Part shown: positions 47,293-55,698 of the stretch, one piece after another
Position numbering within the stretch: position 1 is the stretch's first letter
Layout: the number at the start of each line of letters is the position of its first letter
Assembly (NCBI GenBank): GCA_025698895.1
Contig: JAILWO010000002.1
Location: 930,001 to 994,000 of the forward strand
Source: Rhizobiaceae bacterium
GTDB taxonomy: Bacteria > Pseudomonadota > Alphaproteobacteria > Rhizobiales > Rhizobiaceae
Direction of reading: 5' to 3'
DNA: 64,000 nucleotides
Position numbers and translations under genes: made by a program
Notes under the pieces: model-generated
The model's database searches: none
What the model was told of the DNA's origin: nothing
The model's input: the letters and a program-made list of their open reading frames with translations, nothing else

Positions 47293-48050
47293 CAGCGGGC
47301 TCCGTCGAGGTCGCGCACGGCTTCGATCGAGCGCCGCGCGAAGCGTTCGAGGTCGGAGGGGTTGTCGTGCTCCATCGCATAGACGGCAGCAGGCGTCTTG
47401 AGGCGCAGCTCCTTGAGCATGGTGGACCAGCCGACGGTGCCGTGGCCGACATCGGCCCAGCCGTCCTCGTCGCGGTTCTCCCCCTCGGGAGCGATGTCCT
47501 TGACATGGACGGCGAGGATGCGGTCGGCATAGTCCGCGATCCACTGGAGCGGATCGGCGCCGCCGCGAACCACCCAGGCGACGTCCAGCTCGAGCCCCAT
47601 TTCGGGCGCGGCCTCGACAATATGCTTCTGCGGCGTGGAGCCGTCGGGCAGGGGAGCGAACTCGAAATCGTGATTGTGCCACGCAAAACGGTAGCCGGCC
47701 TCGTGCGCGGTATCGCCGACCGCGGCCAGGCGCTCGCCGAAGGACTTCCAGCCGGCCGCGTCCGACGGCCGCTTGTCGGGTGGAAGGAAGGGGCAGATCA
47801 GGAGCTTCATGCCGAACGTATCGGCGATCCGGCGCACGCCGTCGAAATCGCCTTCCAGCGCGTCGATCGAAAAATGCCCGGAGGGCATGGCAAGCCCGTT
47901 GCGGTCCATCTCGGCACGAAAGGCCTGCGGATCGTCATAGACGCCGCCGAATCCCTCGACCTGCGTATAGCCGAGCCGGCCAAGCAGGCCGAGCACCTCG
48001 CTCCACGGTTTGAAGTTGCGGGCGCTGTATAGCTGAAACGACCAGTTCAT
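47292..48050 (-). CDS. Sugar phosphate isomerase/epimerase (xylose isomerase-like TIM barrel)
   Basis: 252 residues. AP endonuclease 2/IolE-type TIM barrel: NWSFQLYSARNFKPWSEVLG at the start, VEGFGGVYDD, metal ligands in FAWHNHDFEFAPL (about 125), GLELDVAWVVRGGADP, VHVKDIAPEG (about 180) and AVYAMEHDNPS (Glu, about 225). Probably interconverts keto sugars or inositol derivatives with the adjacent dehydrogenase. Confidence 0.88.
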   Translation of the reverse strand: MNWSFQLYSARNFKPWSEVLGLLGRLGYTQVEGFGGVYDDPQAFRAEMDRNGLAMPSGHFSIDALEGDFDGVRRIADTFGMKLLICPFLPPDKRPSDAAGWKSFGERLAAVGDTAHEAGYRFAWHNHDFEFAPLPDGSTPQKHIVEAAPEMGLELDVAWVVRGGADPLQWIADYADRILAVHVKDIAPEGENRDEDGWADVGHGTVGWSTMLKELRLKTPAAVYAMEHDNPSDLERFARRSIEAVRDLDGAR

Positions 48051-48082
48051 GTGGATTTCCTGCGTCTTGGGTAGCGGATCGG

Positions 48083-49180
48083 TCAGAGGCGGCTGTCGTC
48101 GTCGGTGCCGAAGATCGATGCATTCATCGGATCGAAGCCGATGGAGATGGTGTCGCCTTCCTCCGGCGCGCGTTCGGTCGGCAGGCGGACCGCCAGAGGT
48201 TGGCCGCCGACCCGGGTCCAGACCAGCGTGTCGGAGCCCATCGGCTCGACCACCTCGACCGACGCGGAGGCGGAAAAGGGCCAGTCCATGCCGGAATTGG
48301 CCGAAACGTGCTCGGGCCGGATGCCGAATACCACGTCACGCCCGTCAGCGGGCGCGTCGGCGAAGCCGTAGCGGTCCAGCGGAACCGCGCAGTCCGCGAG
48401 CCGCAGCACCGGCTTGCCGCCTTCGATCTCCATGCGGCCGTCGAGAAAATTCATGCCCGGCGAACCGATGAAGCCGGCAACGAAGCGGTTGACCGGGCGG
48501 TTGTAGATGTTCTGGGGGCGGTCGAGCTGCTGGATCACGCCGCCGCGCATGACGGCGATCCGGTCGGCGAGCGTCATCGCCTCGATCTGGTCGTGGGTGA
48601 CGTAGATCATGGTGTTGGCGAGTTGCTGGTGAAGCCGCTTTATCTCCACGCGCAGTTCGGCGCGCAGCTTGGCGTCGAGATTGCTGAGCGGCTCGTCGAA
48701 GAGGAAGACGTCCACGTCGCGCACCAGCGCCCGGCCGATTGCCACGCGCTGGCGCTGGCCGCCCGAAAGCTCCGAAGGCCTGCGCTGCAGCAGCGGCTTG
48801 ATCTGGAGGATGTCGGCGGCGCGCGCCACGCGGTTCGCGATCTCCTCGCGCGGCAGCCGGGCGTTCTTCAGCCCGAAGGACAGGTTCCCCTCCACGGTCA
48901 TCTGCGGATAGAGCGCGTAGGACTGGAAGACCATGCCGATGCCGCGATCCTTCGGCTCCTCCCAGGTGACGTTCCTGCCCTTGATGAAGATCTGGCCGGC
49001 CGACACGTCCAGCAGGCCGGCGACGCAGTTGAGCAGGGTGGATTTTCCGCAGCCGGACGGCCCCAGAAGCACCAGGAACTCGCCCTCGGCCACGTCGAGG
49101 TCGAGCGTGCGCAGCACCTCCACGGAGCCGAAATTCAGGGAGACGCGGCGCAGTTCGACGCTGTTGTTTACTGCTTCCAT
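48083..49180 (-). CDS. CUT1 sugar ABC transporter ATP-binding protein (UgpC/MsmK type)
   Basis: 365 residues. Walker A LLGPSGCGKSTLLNCVAG (about 38), QSYALYPQMTVEGNLSFGLK (Q-loop), signature ELSGGQRQRVAIGRAL (about 134), Walker B DVFLFDEPLSNLDAKLRAEL and MIYVTHDQIEAMTLADRIAV. A C-terminal OB regulatory domain (about 240-365) has VVFGIRPEHVS. Such ATPases are sometimes shared between sugar importers; here it is in its own operon. Confidence 0.94.
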   Translation of the reverse strand: MEAVNNSVELRRVSLNFGSVEVLRTLDLDVAEGEFLVLLGPSGCGKSTLLNCVAGLLDVSAGQIFIKGRNVTWEEPKDRGIGMVFQSYALYPQMTVEGNLSFGLKNARLPREEIANRVARAADILQIKPLLQRRPSELSGGQRQRVAIGRALVRDVDVFLFDEPLSNLDAKLRAELRVEIKRLHQQLANTMIYVTHDQIEAMTLADRIAVMRGGVIQQLDRPQNIYNRPVNRFVAGFIGSPGMNFLDGRMEIEGGKPVLRLADCAVPLDRYGFADAPADGRDVVFGIRPEHVSANSGMDWPFSASASVEVVEPMGSDTLVWTRVGGQPLAVRLPTERAPEEGDTISIGFDPMNASIFGTDDDSRL

Positions 49181-49184
49181 GCGT

Positions 49185-50126
49185 TCAGCCCTTCACCGCG
49201 CCCGCGGCGATGCCGCGCACGAACAGCTTGCCGGAGAGGAAATAGACGATCAGCGGCACGAGGCCGGTCAGCAGCGTTGCGGCCATGTTGACGTTGTATT
49301 CCTTCACGCCCTGGACGGAGTTGACGATGTTGTTGAGCTGCACCGTCATCGGATAGCTTTCGGGCCGGGTGTAGACGACGCCGAACAGGAAGTCGTTCCA
49401 GATGCCGGTGACCTGGATGATGATGGCGACCACGAAGATCGGCAGGCTCATCGGCATCATGATCTTGAAATAGATGCCCCAGAAGCCGGCTCCGTCGACG
49501 CGCGCGGCCTTGAACAGTTCCTCCGGCACCGAGGTGAAGTAGTTGCGGAACAGCAGCGTCAGGATCGGCATGCCGAAGATGGTGTGGACGATGACCAGGC
49601 CCGTCAGCGTGCCGTAGATGCCCATCTCGCGCAGCAGGATCACGATCGGATAGATCATCACCTGGTAGGGGATGAAGGCGCCGACGATCAGGATCGTGAA
49701 GAACATCTCCGATCCCCTGAAGCGCCAGTTGGCCAGCGCGTAGCCGTTGACCGAGGCAATCAGGATCGACAGGAGAACGCTCGGCACGGTGATGCGGACC
49801 GAATTCCAGAAGCCTCGGCTGAGCCCGTCGCAGTTGAGGCCGGTGCAGGCGGTCGCCCAGGCCTTCACCCAGGGCTCGAAGGTGATCTCGAGCGGCGGCG
49901 CGAAGACGTTGCCGATTCGTATTTCCGGCATGCCCTTCAGCGAGGTGACGATCATCACGTAGAGCGGCAGCAGGTAGTAGGCCGAGACCAGGATCAGCGT
50001 GCCGTAGAGCAGGATGTTGCGCCTGGACAGGACGCGGCGGGGGCGGGGCCCGGCCGGTCCCTCGACGCGGTCGGCGACGGCGTCGAAGGCGGCGGCGGTG
50101 GTGTTGATGGAGGCGACGTTAGCCAT
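49185..50126 (-). CDS. CUT1 sugar ABC transporter permease, MalG type
   Basis: 313 residues with six membrane segments and a long basic N-terminus. LLPLYVMIVTSLKGMPEI, VPSVLLSILIASVNGYALAN, the EAA loop VPEELFKAARVDGAGFWGIY (about 220) and MPMSLPIFVVAIIIQVTGIW. The start overlaps the end of the upstream permease gene by 8 bases. Confidence 0.93.
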   Translation of the reverse strand: MANVASINTTAAAFDAVADRVEGPAGPRPRRVLSRRNILLYGTLILVSAYYLLPLYVMIVTSLKGMPEIRIGNVFAPPLEITFEPWVKAWATACTGLNCDGLSRGFWNSVRITVPSVLLSILIASVNGYALANWRFRGSEMFFTILIVGAFIPYQVMIYPIVILLREMGIYGTLTGLVIVHTIFGMPILTLLFRNYFTSVPEELFKAARVDGAGFWGIYFKIMMPMSLPIFVVAIIIQVTGIWNDFLFGVVYTRPESYPMTVQLNNIVNSVQGVKEYNVNMAATLLTGLVPLIVYFLSGKLFVRGIAAGAVKG

Positions 50127-51024
50127 GGCGGCGCCTCCGGCCGAATTCGAGATAGGCCCAGGGGATGATGACGATCGCCACCGACAGGAGCATCATGGTG
50201 GAGGCGGCGAAACCCTGGCCGAGATTCTGCGACGAGAACATCATGTCGTAGACATATTTGGCGGGAACTTCCGAGGCGATGCCCGGCCCGCCGCTGGTCT
50301 GCGCCACGACCAGGTCGTAGACCCTGACGATGCCCGACGCGATCAGCACGATCGCCGTGACGAAGACCGGCCGCATCATCGGGATGACGATGAAGACATA
50401 GGTCTTCCAGGCGGGGATGCCGTCGACGCGCGCGGCCTTCCATATGTCCTCGTCGATGCCCCGGAGCCCTGCCAGCATCAGGCACATGACGAGACCGGTT
50501 CCCTGCCACAGCGCGGCGATCAGGATGCCGTAGATGACGATGTCGGCATTGTAGAGCGGGTCGAAGGTGAAGCTCGTCCAGCCGAGATTCCGGACCACGC
50601 CCTGCACCCCGAACTGGGGATTGAGGATCCACTGCCACACCAGCCCGGTGACGATGAAGGACAGTGCGTAGGGAAACAGGATGATGGAGCGGAACGTGTT
50701 CTCGAAGCGGATCTTCTGGTCGAGCAGGGCGGCCAGCACGAAGCCGATCACCATCGAGAAGACCAGCATGCAGATGCCGAAGATGAACAGGTTCTCGATC
50801 GCGATGAGCCAGCGGTTGGTGCCCCACAGCCGCTCATATTGCGCCAGGCCGACGAATTCGAGCCGCGGCAGCAGCCCCGATTTGGTGAAGGAGTAGAGCA
50901 CCGTCCAGAACGTGCCGCCGACGAAGACGACCATCGTCGTCAGGATCATCGGAACCGACGCGATCTTGGCGTTGAGGTTCCGGAACGGTCGAAACGGCGG
51001 TCTGTCGTCGCTGCGCGTGGACAT
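50119..51024 (-). CDS. CUT1 sugar ABC transporter permease, MalF type
   Basis: 301 residues with six membrane segments. RSIILFPYALSFIVTGLVWQ, the EAA loop DEDIWKAARVDGIPAWKTYV (about 205) and VYDLVVAQTSGGPGIASEVP, the pattern of glucose/mannose-type importers. It is separated from the binding-protein gene by 76 bases holding a hairpin. Confidence 0.93.
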   Translation of the reverse strand: MSTRSDDRPPFRPFRNLNAKIASVPMILTTMVVFVGGTFWTVLYSFTKSGLLPRLEFVGLAQYERLWGTNRWLIAIENLFIFGICMLVFSMVIGFVLAALLDQKIRFENTFRSIILFPYALSFIVTGLVWQWILNPQFGVQGVVRNLGWTSFTFDPLYNADIVIYGILIAALWQGTGLVMCLMLAGLRGIDEDIWKAARVDGIPAWKTYVFIVIPMMRPVFVTAIVLIASGIVRVYDLVVAQTSGGPGIASEVPAKYVYDMMFSSQNLGQGFAASTMMLLSVAIVIIPWAYLEFGRRRRHG

Positions 51025-51054
51025 GCGGCGGCTTTCGGCAAGGCGAGGGAGAAC

Positions 51055-51085
51055 GGCCGACCCCGTATGGGAGGCGGGGCCGGCC
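51055..51085 (-). other. Intercistronic hairpin after the sugar-binding-protein gene
   Basis: GGCCGACCCCG (51055-51065), 9-base loop, CGGGGCCGGCC (51075-51085): 10 of 11 pairs. It lies between the binding-protein and permease genes, as in the malE-malF gap of enterobacteria, and likely makes the binding protein more abundant than the membrane parts. Confidence 0.6.
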
Positions 51086-51100
51086 GGCGGGCGCCGACGG

Positions 51101-52336
51101 TCAGTCGGCGCTTGCGACGATGTCGACGAAGCGCTTGTGGGCGTCCTCGGCGGTCATGGAGGGCGTGTTGAAGAACTCCACGACCAGATCGTTGATCTGG
51201 TTGAGCGAGTCCTGCGACATGAGCTGCTCGCCCGACGGGATCGTGCGGCCCTCGGCCAGGATATCCAGGCCCTTCTTCATGCAGTCGTTGGCGGCCTCCA
51301 GATCGACGTCGCCGCGCACCGGCACGGAGCCCTTCTTGAGATTGAAGGCGAGCTGCGTCTCGGGCTTGAGCAGAAGCGCGGCGAGTTCGCCCTGGGCCTT
51401 CTTCTGTTCCTCGTCCTGCAATACGGGGAAATAGAAGGCGTCGCCGCCGGTCGACATGACCGCGTTGACGCCGAGGCCCGGCAGGCAGGTGTAGTCCTCA
51501 CCGGCGGTCTGGCCGGCAACCTGGAACTCGCCCTGCGCCCAGTCGCCCATGATCTGGCCGCCGGCCTGGCCGGTGATGACCAGATTGGTGGCCTGGTTCC
51601 AGTCCTGGACGTTGGAGCCGGCCGACATCTTGCGGGCATTGTCGGCGGCCTCGAAGACGCGGGCGATCTCCGGGCCCGCCGCCGCGTCGGTGTCCTTGTC
51701 GCCATAGACCTTCTTGTAGACGTCCGGCCCGGCCAGCGAGGACAGCATGACGCGGAACGCGCCGCCCGACTGCCAGGGCTGGCCGCCCATGGCGAGCGGG
51801 ATCTTGCCGGCTTCCTCGAGCTTGGGCGCGGCGGCGACGAACTCGTCCCAGTTGGTGGGGACCTCGACGCCGGCATCCTCGAAAGCCTTGTTGGACAGCC
51901 ACAGCCACTCCCAGGAGTGGATGTTGATCGGCGCGCAGTAGATGCGCCCGTCGACGGTGCACGAATCGAGCAGGCTCGACGGACGGACGATATCCTTCCA
52001 GCCCTCGGCCTCGGCGATGTCGGTCAGGTCGCGCATCAGCCCGGCCTCGATCAGCTCCTCGGTCTGGCGGCCGTGGTTGAACTGGGTGGCGCCCATCGGG
52101 TCGCCGCCGGTGATGCGGCTGATCATGACGGGGCGCGCGGTGTTGCCGCCACCGGCGATCGCGCCGTCGATCCATTTGTGGCCGGTGGCGTCGAAAGCCT
52201 TGGCGAGTTCCGCGACGGCCGCCGCCTCGCCGCCGGAGGTCCACCAATGGGTGACTTCCAGATCGGTGGCGTTGGCGAGCGTCGCGGGGATGGCGACGGA
52301 GGCCGCGAGGGTCGCGGCGAGCATGGCGTGGCGCAT
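51101..52336 (-). CDS. CUT1 sugar ABC transporter substrate-binding protein
   Basis: 411 residues with a signal peptide (MRHAMLAATLAASVAIPATL, cut after ANA). Family 1 binding-protein fold: VTHWWTSGGEAAAVAELAKA, then ITGGDPMGATQFNHGRQTEE, IYCAPINIHSWEWLWLSNKA and DAFYFPVLQDEEQKKAQGEL. The opening VTHWWTSGGE resembles glucose/mannose-binding proteins (GtsA type), so a hexose or glucoside is a reasonable guess. A LacI operator lies between the promoter and the ribosome site. Confidence 0.92.
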   Translation of the reverse strand: MRHAMLAATLAASVAIPATLANATDLEVTHWWTSGGEAAAVAELAKAFDATGHKWIDGAIAGGGNTARPVMISRITGGDPMGATQFNHGRQTEELIEAGLMRDLTDIAEAEGWKDIVRPSSLLDSCTVDGRIYCAPINIHSWEWLWLSNKAFEDAGVEVPTNWDEFVAAAPKLEEAGKIPLAMGGQPWQSGGAFRVMLSSLAGPDVYKKVYGDKDTDAAAGPEIARVFEAADNARKMSAGSNVQDWNQATNLVITGQAGGQIMGDWAQGEFQVAGQTAGEDYTCLPGLGVNAVMSTGGDAFYFPVLQDEEQKKAQGELAALLLKPETQLAFNLKKGSVPVRGDVDLEAANDCMKKGLDILAEGRTIPSGEQLMSQDSLNQINDLVVEFFNTPSMTAEDAHKRFVDIVASAD

Positions 52337-52352
52337 TGGTATCCTCCCAATT

Positions 52353-52366
52353 CTGTAACGTTACAG
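52353..52366. promoter_or_regulatory. LacI-type operator O1 of the sugar operon
   Basis: CTGTAACGTTACAG, a perfect 14-bp palindrome with the central CG typical of LacI-family operators, 17 bases before the binding-protein ATG. Confidence 0.8.
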
Positions 52367-52528
52367 ATATGCCATACTAGGTGGAAGCCGGACGATATTG
52401 CAAGCCGTCAGGCGGCCGAACCCGCGAAAAACCGCGCTGCGCCGCCGTAATCCGGGTTTTGCGCTGCGGGAAGCCGTTGATTTCCCGGAGTGTTACCGGT
52501 TCGGAACACCCAAGGTGACAACGCAATT

Positions 52529-52542
52529 CTGTATCGTTACAA
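52529..52542. promoter_or_regulatory. LacI-type operator O2 near the regulator gene
   Basis: CTGTATCGTTACAA, a near-copy of O1: the 18-base stretches 52348-52365 and 52524-52541 differ at one base. It lies 53 bases before the lacI-type start. The centres are 176 bases apart, allowing looping and autorepression. Confidence 0.75.
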
Positions 52543-52594
52543 TTCAGGTTTTCGTCGCGATCGTGCGACGAAAACCGGTGAGGGCATCGACAGG

Positions 52595-53647
52595 ATGGGT
52601 CGCAGGCTAAGGCAGGTGGCGGAGGAAGCAGCCGCGGCCCCGGAGGGGCGTCCGACATTGAAGTCGATCGCCTTCATGATGGGGCTGGGCGTGACCACCG
52701 TATCCCGCGCGCTCAAGGATGCTCCCGAGATCGGCGAGGAAACCAGACGGCGCGTCCAGATGGTGGCGCGCCAGGTCGGCTATCGCCCCAACAGGGCGGG
52801 CGTGCGCCTGCGCACCGGCAAGACCAATGTCATCAGCCTGATCCTCGACACCGAGGACGACATGACCGGCTTCGTGTCGGACATCATCTACGGCATCACC
52901 GACCGCATCGCCGAATCGCCCTATCATCTGGTGGTCACGCCCTATTCGCGGCGGCGCGACCCGATGGAGCCCGTGCGCTATGTCGTGGAGACAGGGTCCG
53001 CGGACGGCATCATCATCTCGCGCACCGAGCCGGCCGACAAGCGCGTCCGCTACCTGCTCGAACACGGGTTTCCCTTCGCGACACACGGCCGGACCGAACT
53101 GGACGCCGCCCATCCCTTCCATGATTTCGACAACCAGGCCTTCGCGCGGATGGCGGTCGAGGCCCTGGTGGCGCGCGGCCGAAGTCGCCTGGCGCTCCTG
53201 CCGCCGCCACCGGGACTAACCTATCGCGCCCATATGCGGGCCGGGTTCTCGGCGGCCCTGTCGGATGCCGGCCTGCCGGAATATCCGCTGGGCGACCTGT
53301 CGATCGACGCCTCGATCGACGAGATCCGCGACCGCATCCGGGCGGTGGCGGCATCCCGCTCGCCGCCCGACGGCTATGTCAGCGCCAGCGGGGCCGGCGC
53401 CTTCGCCCTGGTGGCGGGGCTGGAGGCGGCCGGACAGGTGCTCGGCCGCGAGGCCGACGTGGTGTCGAAACAGTCGACCAAGCTGCTGCGCTGGTTCCGG
53501 CCCGAATTGCGGCTGGTCGAGGAGGATTTCAGGCTGGCCGGACGCGAACTGGCGAACGCCGTCATGAAGGCCATCGACGGTGCCGATCCCGCTGGCCTGC
53601 AGAGCCTGGCCAATCCGTCGGGCGTGATGCCGCTGACACCCTGCTGA
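52595..53647 (+). CDS. LacI-family transcriptional regulator of the sugar operon
   Basis: 350 residues from MGRRLRQVAEEAAAAPEGRP; the open frame upstream would cover operator O2. The DNA-binding head (about 21-75) has TLKSIAFMMGLGVTTVSRAL and RRRVQMVARQVGYRPNRAGV. The periplasmic-binding-protein-like sensor domain follows (VISLILDTEDDMTGFVSDII, ADGIIISRTEPADKRVRYLL, FPFATHGRTE). Divergent from the sugar operon, with two matching operators between them, it is almost certainly the local repressor. Confidence 0.92.
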   Translation: MGRRLRQVAEEAAAAPEGRPTLKSIAFMMGLGVTTVSRALKDAPEIGEETRRRVQMVARQVGYRPNRAGVRLRTGKTNVISLILDTEDDMTGFVSDIIYGITDRIAESPYHLVVTPYSRRRDPMEPVRYVVETGSADGIIISRTEPADKRVRYLLEHGFPFATHGRTELDAAHPFHDFDNQAFARMAVEALVARGRSRLALLPPPPGLTYRAHMRAGFSAALSDAGLPEYPLGDLSIDASIDEIRDRIRAVAASRSPPDGYVSASGAGAFALVAGLEAAGQVLGREADVVSKQSTKLLRWFRPELRLVEEDFRLAGRELANAVMKAIDGADPAGLQSLANPSGVMPLTPC

Positions 53648-53660
53648 TCACGCGGTCGGA

Positions 53661-54272
53661 TCAAGTGGTGGCCGTGATCCTTTCGGCGCAGCCGCGAACC
53701 ACGGCAAGCCGCTCGGCGCGGCTCATCCCGGTCTTGAGGAACGCCTCGCCGAGCATGAACGCCTGGGCAATGGCCGCCCGGCGACGCGCTTCCTCGCCGG
53801 TGAAGCCAAGTTCGGTGAACAGGTCGGCGAAAAAATCCGCCCGGATCCGGTCCACCTTCCGGACGGTCTCGGCGGCCAGTTTCTCGCTGCGCGCCCATGA
53901 GCGGACGGCGAGCTCGATATCCGCGCCGTGCTTGTCGGGCGGCGTGTTGGCCGGAAGCGACATCAGCCGCACGAGCCGCTCCACGCCCGACGCCTGCTCG
54001 GAGCGCGCCCAGCGGGTGATCTGGATCGTGGCGCGGTCCATCCAATATTCCAGCAGGCGCTCCACGAGATGCTGCCGATTACGGAAGTGCCAGTAGAAGC
54101 TGCCCTTGGTGACCCCGAGCTCGCGCGCAAGCTCCTCCACGCGGATGTCGTCTACGTTGGCCTTCGCCAGGTGCCTGAAAGCGGCGTCGATCCACTCCCG
54201 CTCGGTGAGGCGGTTGGCGGCCGCGCCATCGGTTCTCAGCGAGGGTTCTTTCCTGTCGGACGTGATCGACAT
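53661..54272 (-). CDS. TetR-family transcriptional regulator
   Basis: 203 residues from MSITSDRKEPSLRTDGAAAN; further-upstream starts would read through the operators. The HTH region (about 24-72) has WIDAAFRHLAKANVDDIRVE, ELARELGVTKGSFYWHFRNR and QHLVERLLEYWM. The C-terminal ligand domain is helical. It is divergent from the second importer-ligase operon, with two CATAC-N6-GTAT palindromes in the gap, so it probably regulates that operon in response to the imported compound or its CoA ester. Confidence 0.9.
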   Translation of the reverse strand: MSITSDRKEPSLRTDGAAANRLTEREWIDAAFRHLAKANVDDIRVEELARELGVTKGSFYWHFRNRQHLVERLLEYWMDRATIQITRWARSEQASGVERLVRLMSLPANTPPDKHGADIELAVRSWARSEKLAAETVRKVDRIRADFFADLFTELGFTGEEARRRAAIAQAFMLGEAFLKTGMSRAERLAVVRGCAERITATT

Positions 54273-54318
54273 GACCGGCTCGATGTCAAACGGCGTGGGC
54301 GGAGGCGCGCGGCATTTC

Positions 54319-54334
54319 CATACCGAACCGTATT
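54319..54334. promoter_or_regulatory. TetR-type operator, copy 1
   Basis: CATAC-CGAACC-GTATT. Its right end overlaps a consensus -35 (TTGACA, 54333-54338) pointing toward the importer operon; the -10 that should follow is poor (CAACCT). Confidence 0.6.
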
Positions 54335-54384
54335 GACATGAAGTTGGAGCTGCTGCAACCTTCAGAAAAACAAGAGGAAACATC

Positions 54385-54400
54385 CATACGATAGCGTATG
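54385..54400. promoter_or_regulatory. TetR-type operator, copy 2
   Basis: CATACG-ATAG-CGTATG, perfect 6-bp arms, 66 bases (centre to centre) from copy 1. Together they define CATAC-N6-GTAT(G/T). The remaining part of the 284-base gap shows no gene. Confidence 0.65.
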
Positions 54401-54556
54401 GGAATTGCTGCACCGCACAATCCCGGGAGGAGGCGGCAGGCGCGGGCGGGAGAAAAGGACGAACCAGTTCAGGTCCGGCTCCAAGGGGCGGGATTGTCGC
54501 CGGAGGCGGGGATAGCCGCGCCGTCCGCGCGATCGCGTATTAAAGGGAGGATATCC

Positions 54557-55690
54557 ATGAAGCATGTTGGGCTAGCGGCGAGTATTGCCGCGCTTGTCGT
54601 CTCGACGCCGGCATTGGCCGACGTCAATGTCTGCATCACCGTCTCGGCAACGGGTCCGGCCGCGTCACTCGGCGTGCCGGAGCAGAACACGATACCGATG
54701 CTGCCGAAGGAGGTCGGGGGACAGGCCGTCAACTACACATCATTCGACGACGCGACCGATCCGACCGCGGCGGTCAAGAACGTGCGCAAATGCATCGAGG
54801 AGCAGCGGGCCGACCTCCTGATCGGCTCTTCCGCGACGCCCGCCACGATCGCGGTGGCCGGGGTGGCCGCCGAGACCAAGACGCCGCTGATCACGCTGGC
54901 TCCGGTCGGTCTGCCGGAGGAGTCCGAAGAATGGACCTTCCGCGCCCCGCAGGCGGTCGACCAGATGGCCAGCGCGATCGTGGACCACATGAAGGCGAAC
55001 GGGGTGAAGACGCTCGGCTTCATCGGCTATGCCGATGGCTACGGGGAATTGTGGCTGAACGTCATGAACAAGGCGCTCGAAGGCACCGACATCACGATGG
55101 AGCCGGTCGAGCGCTTCGCCCGCAACGATACATCCGTGACGGGCCAGGTGCTGAAGCTGGTCTCGGCGCGTCCGGACGCGGTGCTGGTCGTGGCTTCGGG
55201 CACGCCCGCCGCGCTTCCGAACCTGACGCTGGCCGAGCGCGGATATCAGGGGCAGATCTACCACACCCACGGCTCGGCGAGCCTGGACTTCATTCGTGTC
55301 GCGGGCGATGCGGCCGAGGGCACGATCCTGCCGGTCGGCCCCGTGGTGGTTGCGGACCAGCTTCCGGACGAGCATCCGTCCAAGGAAGTCGGAATGGAAT
55401 ACACCAAGGCCTATGAGGAGGCCCATGGCGCCGGTTCGCTGTCCTCCTTCGGCGGGCACATGTTCGACGCCGGCCAGATGATGGCGGCAACCGTGCCGGT
55501 GGCCATGGAGAAGGCCGAACCGGGCAGCGAGGAGTTCCGGGCCGCGCTGCGCGACGCGCTGGAGAACATGAACGAGGTCGTCGGCGTCCACGGCGTGTTC
55601 AATACCTCCGCCGACGACCATTACGGCCATGACGAGCGCAGCCGCGTGCTGGTGACGGTCGAGGGCGGCGCCTGGAAGTACATGGAATAG
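54557..55690 (+). CDS. HAAT ABC transporter substrate-binding protein (second module)
   Basis: 377 residues; AAAGGGAGG before the ATG. Signal peptide MKHVGLAASIAALVVSTPAL, cut after ALA. Type I bilobed fold: VCITVSATGPAASLGVPEQN, RADLLIGSSATPATIAVAGV, GFIGYADGYGELWLNVMNKA and QIYHTHGSASLDFIRVAGDA. It does not resemble the binding protein of the first module beyond the family fold. The neighbouring ligase suggests an aromatic or similar acid as ligand; unproven. Confidence 0.9.
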   Translation: MKHVGLAASIAALVVSTPALADVNVCITVSATGPAASLGVPEQNTIPMLPKEVGGQAVNYTSFDDATDPTAAVKNVRKCIEEQRADLLIGSSATPATIAVAGVAAETKTPLITLAPVGLPEESEEWTFRAPQAVDQMASAIVDHMKANGVKTLGFIGYADGYGELWLNVMNKALEGTDITMEPVERFARNDTSVTGQVLKLVSARPDAVLVVASGTPAALPNLTLAERGYQGQIYHTHGSASLDFIRVAGDAAEGTILPVGPVVVADQLPDEHPSKEVGMEYTKAYEEAHGAGSLSSFGGHMFDAGQMMAATVPVAMEKAEPGSEEFRAALRDALENMNEVVGVHGVFNTSADDHYGHDERSRVLVTVEGGAWKYME

Positions 55691-55698
55691 CCGCTCCG

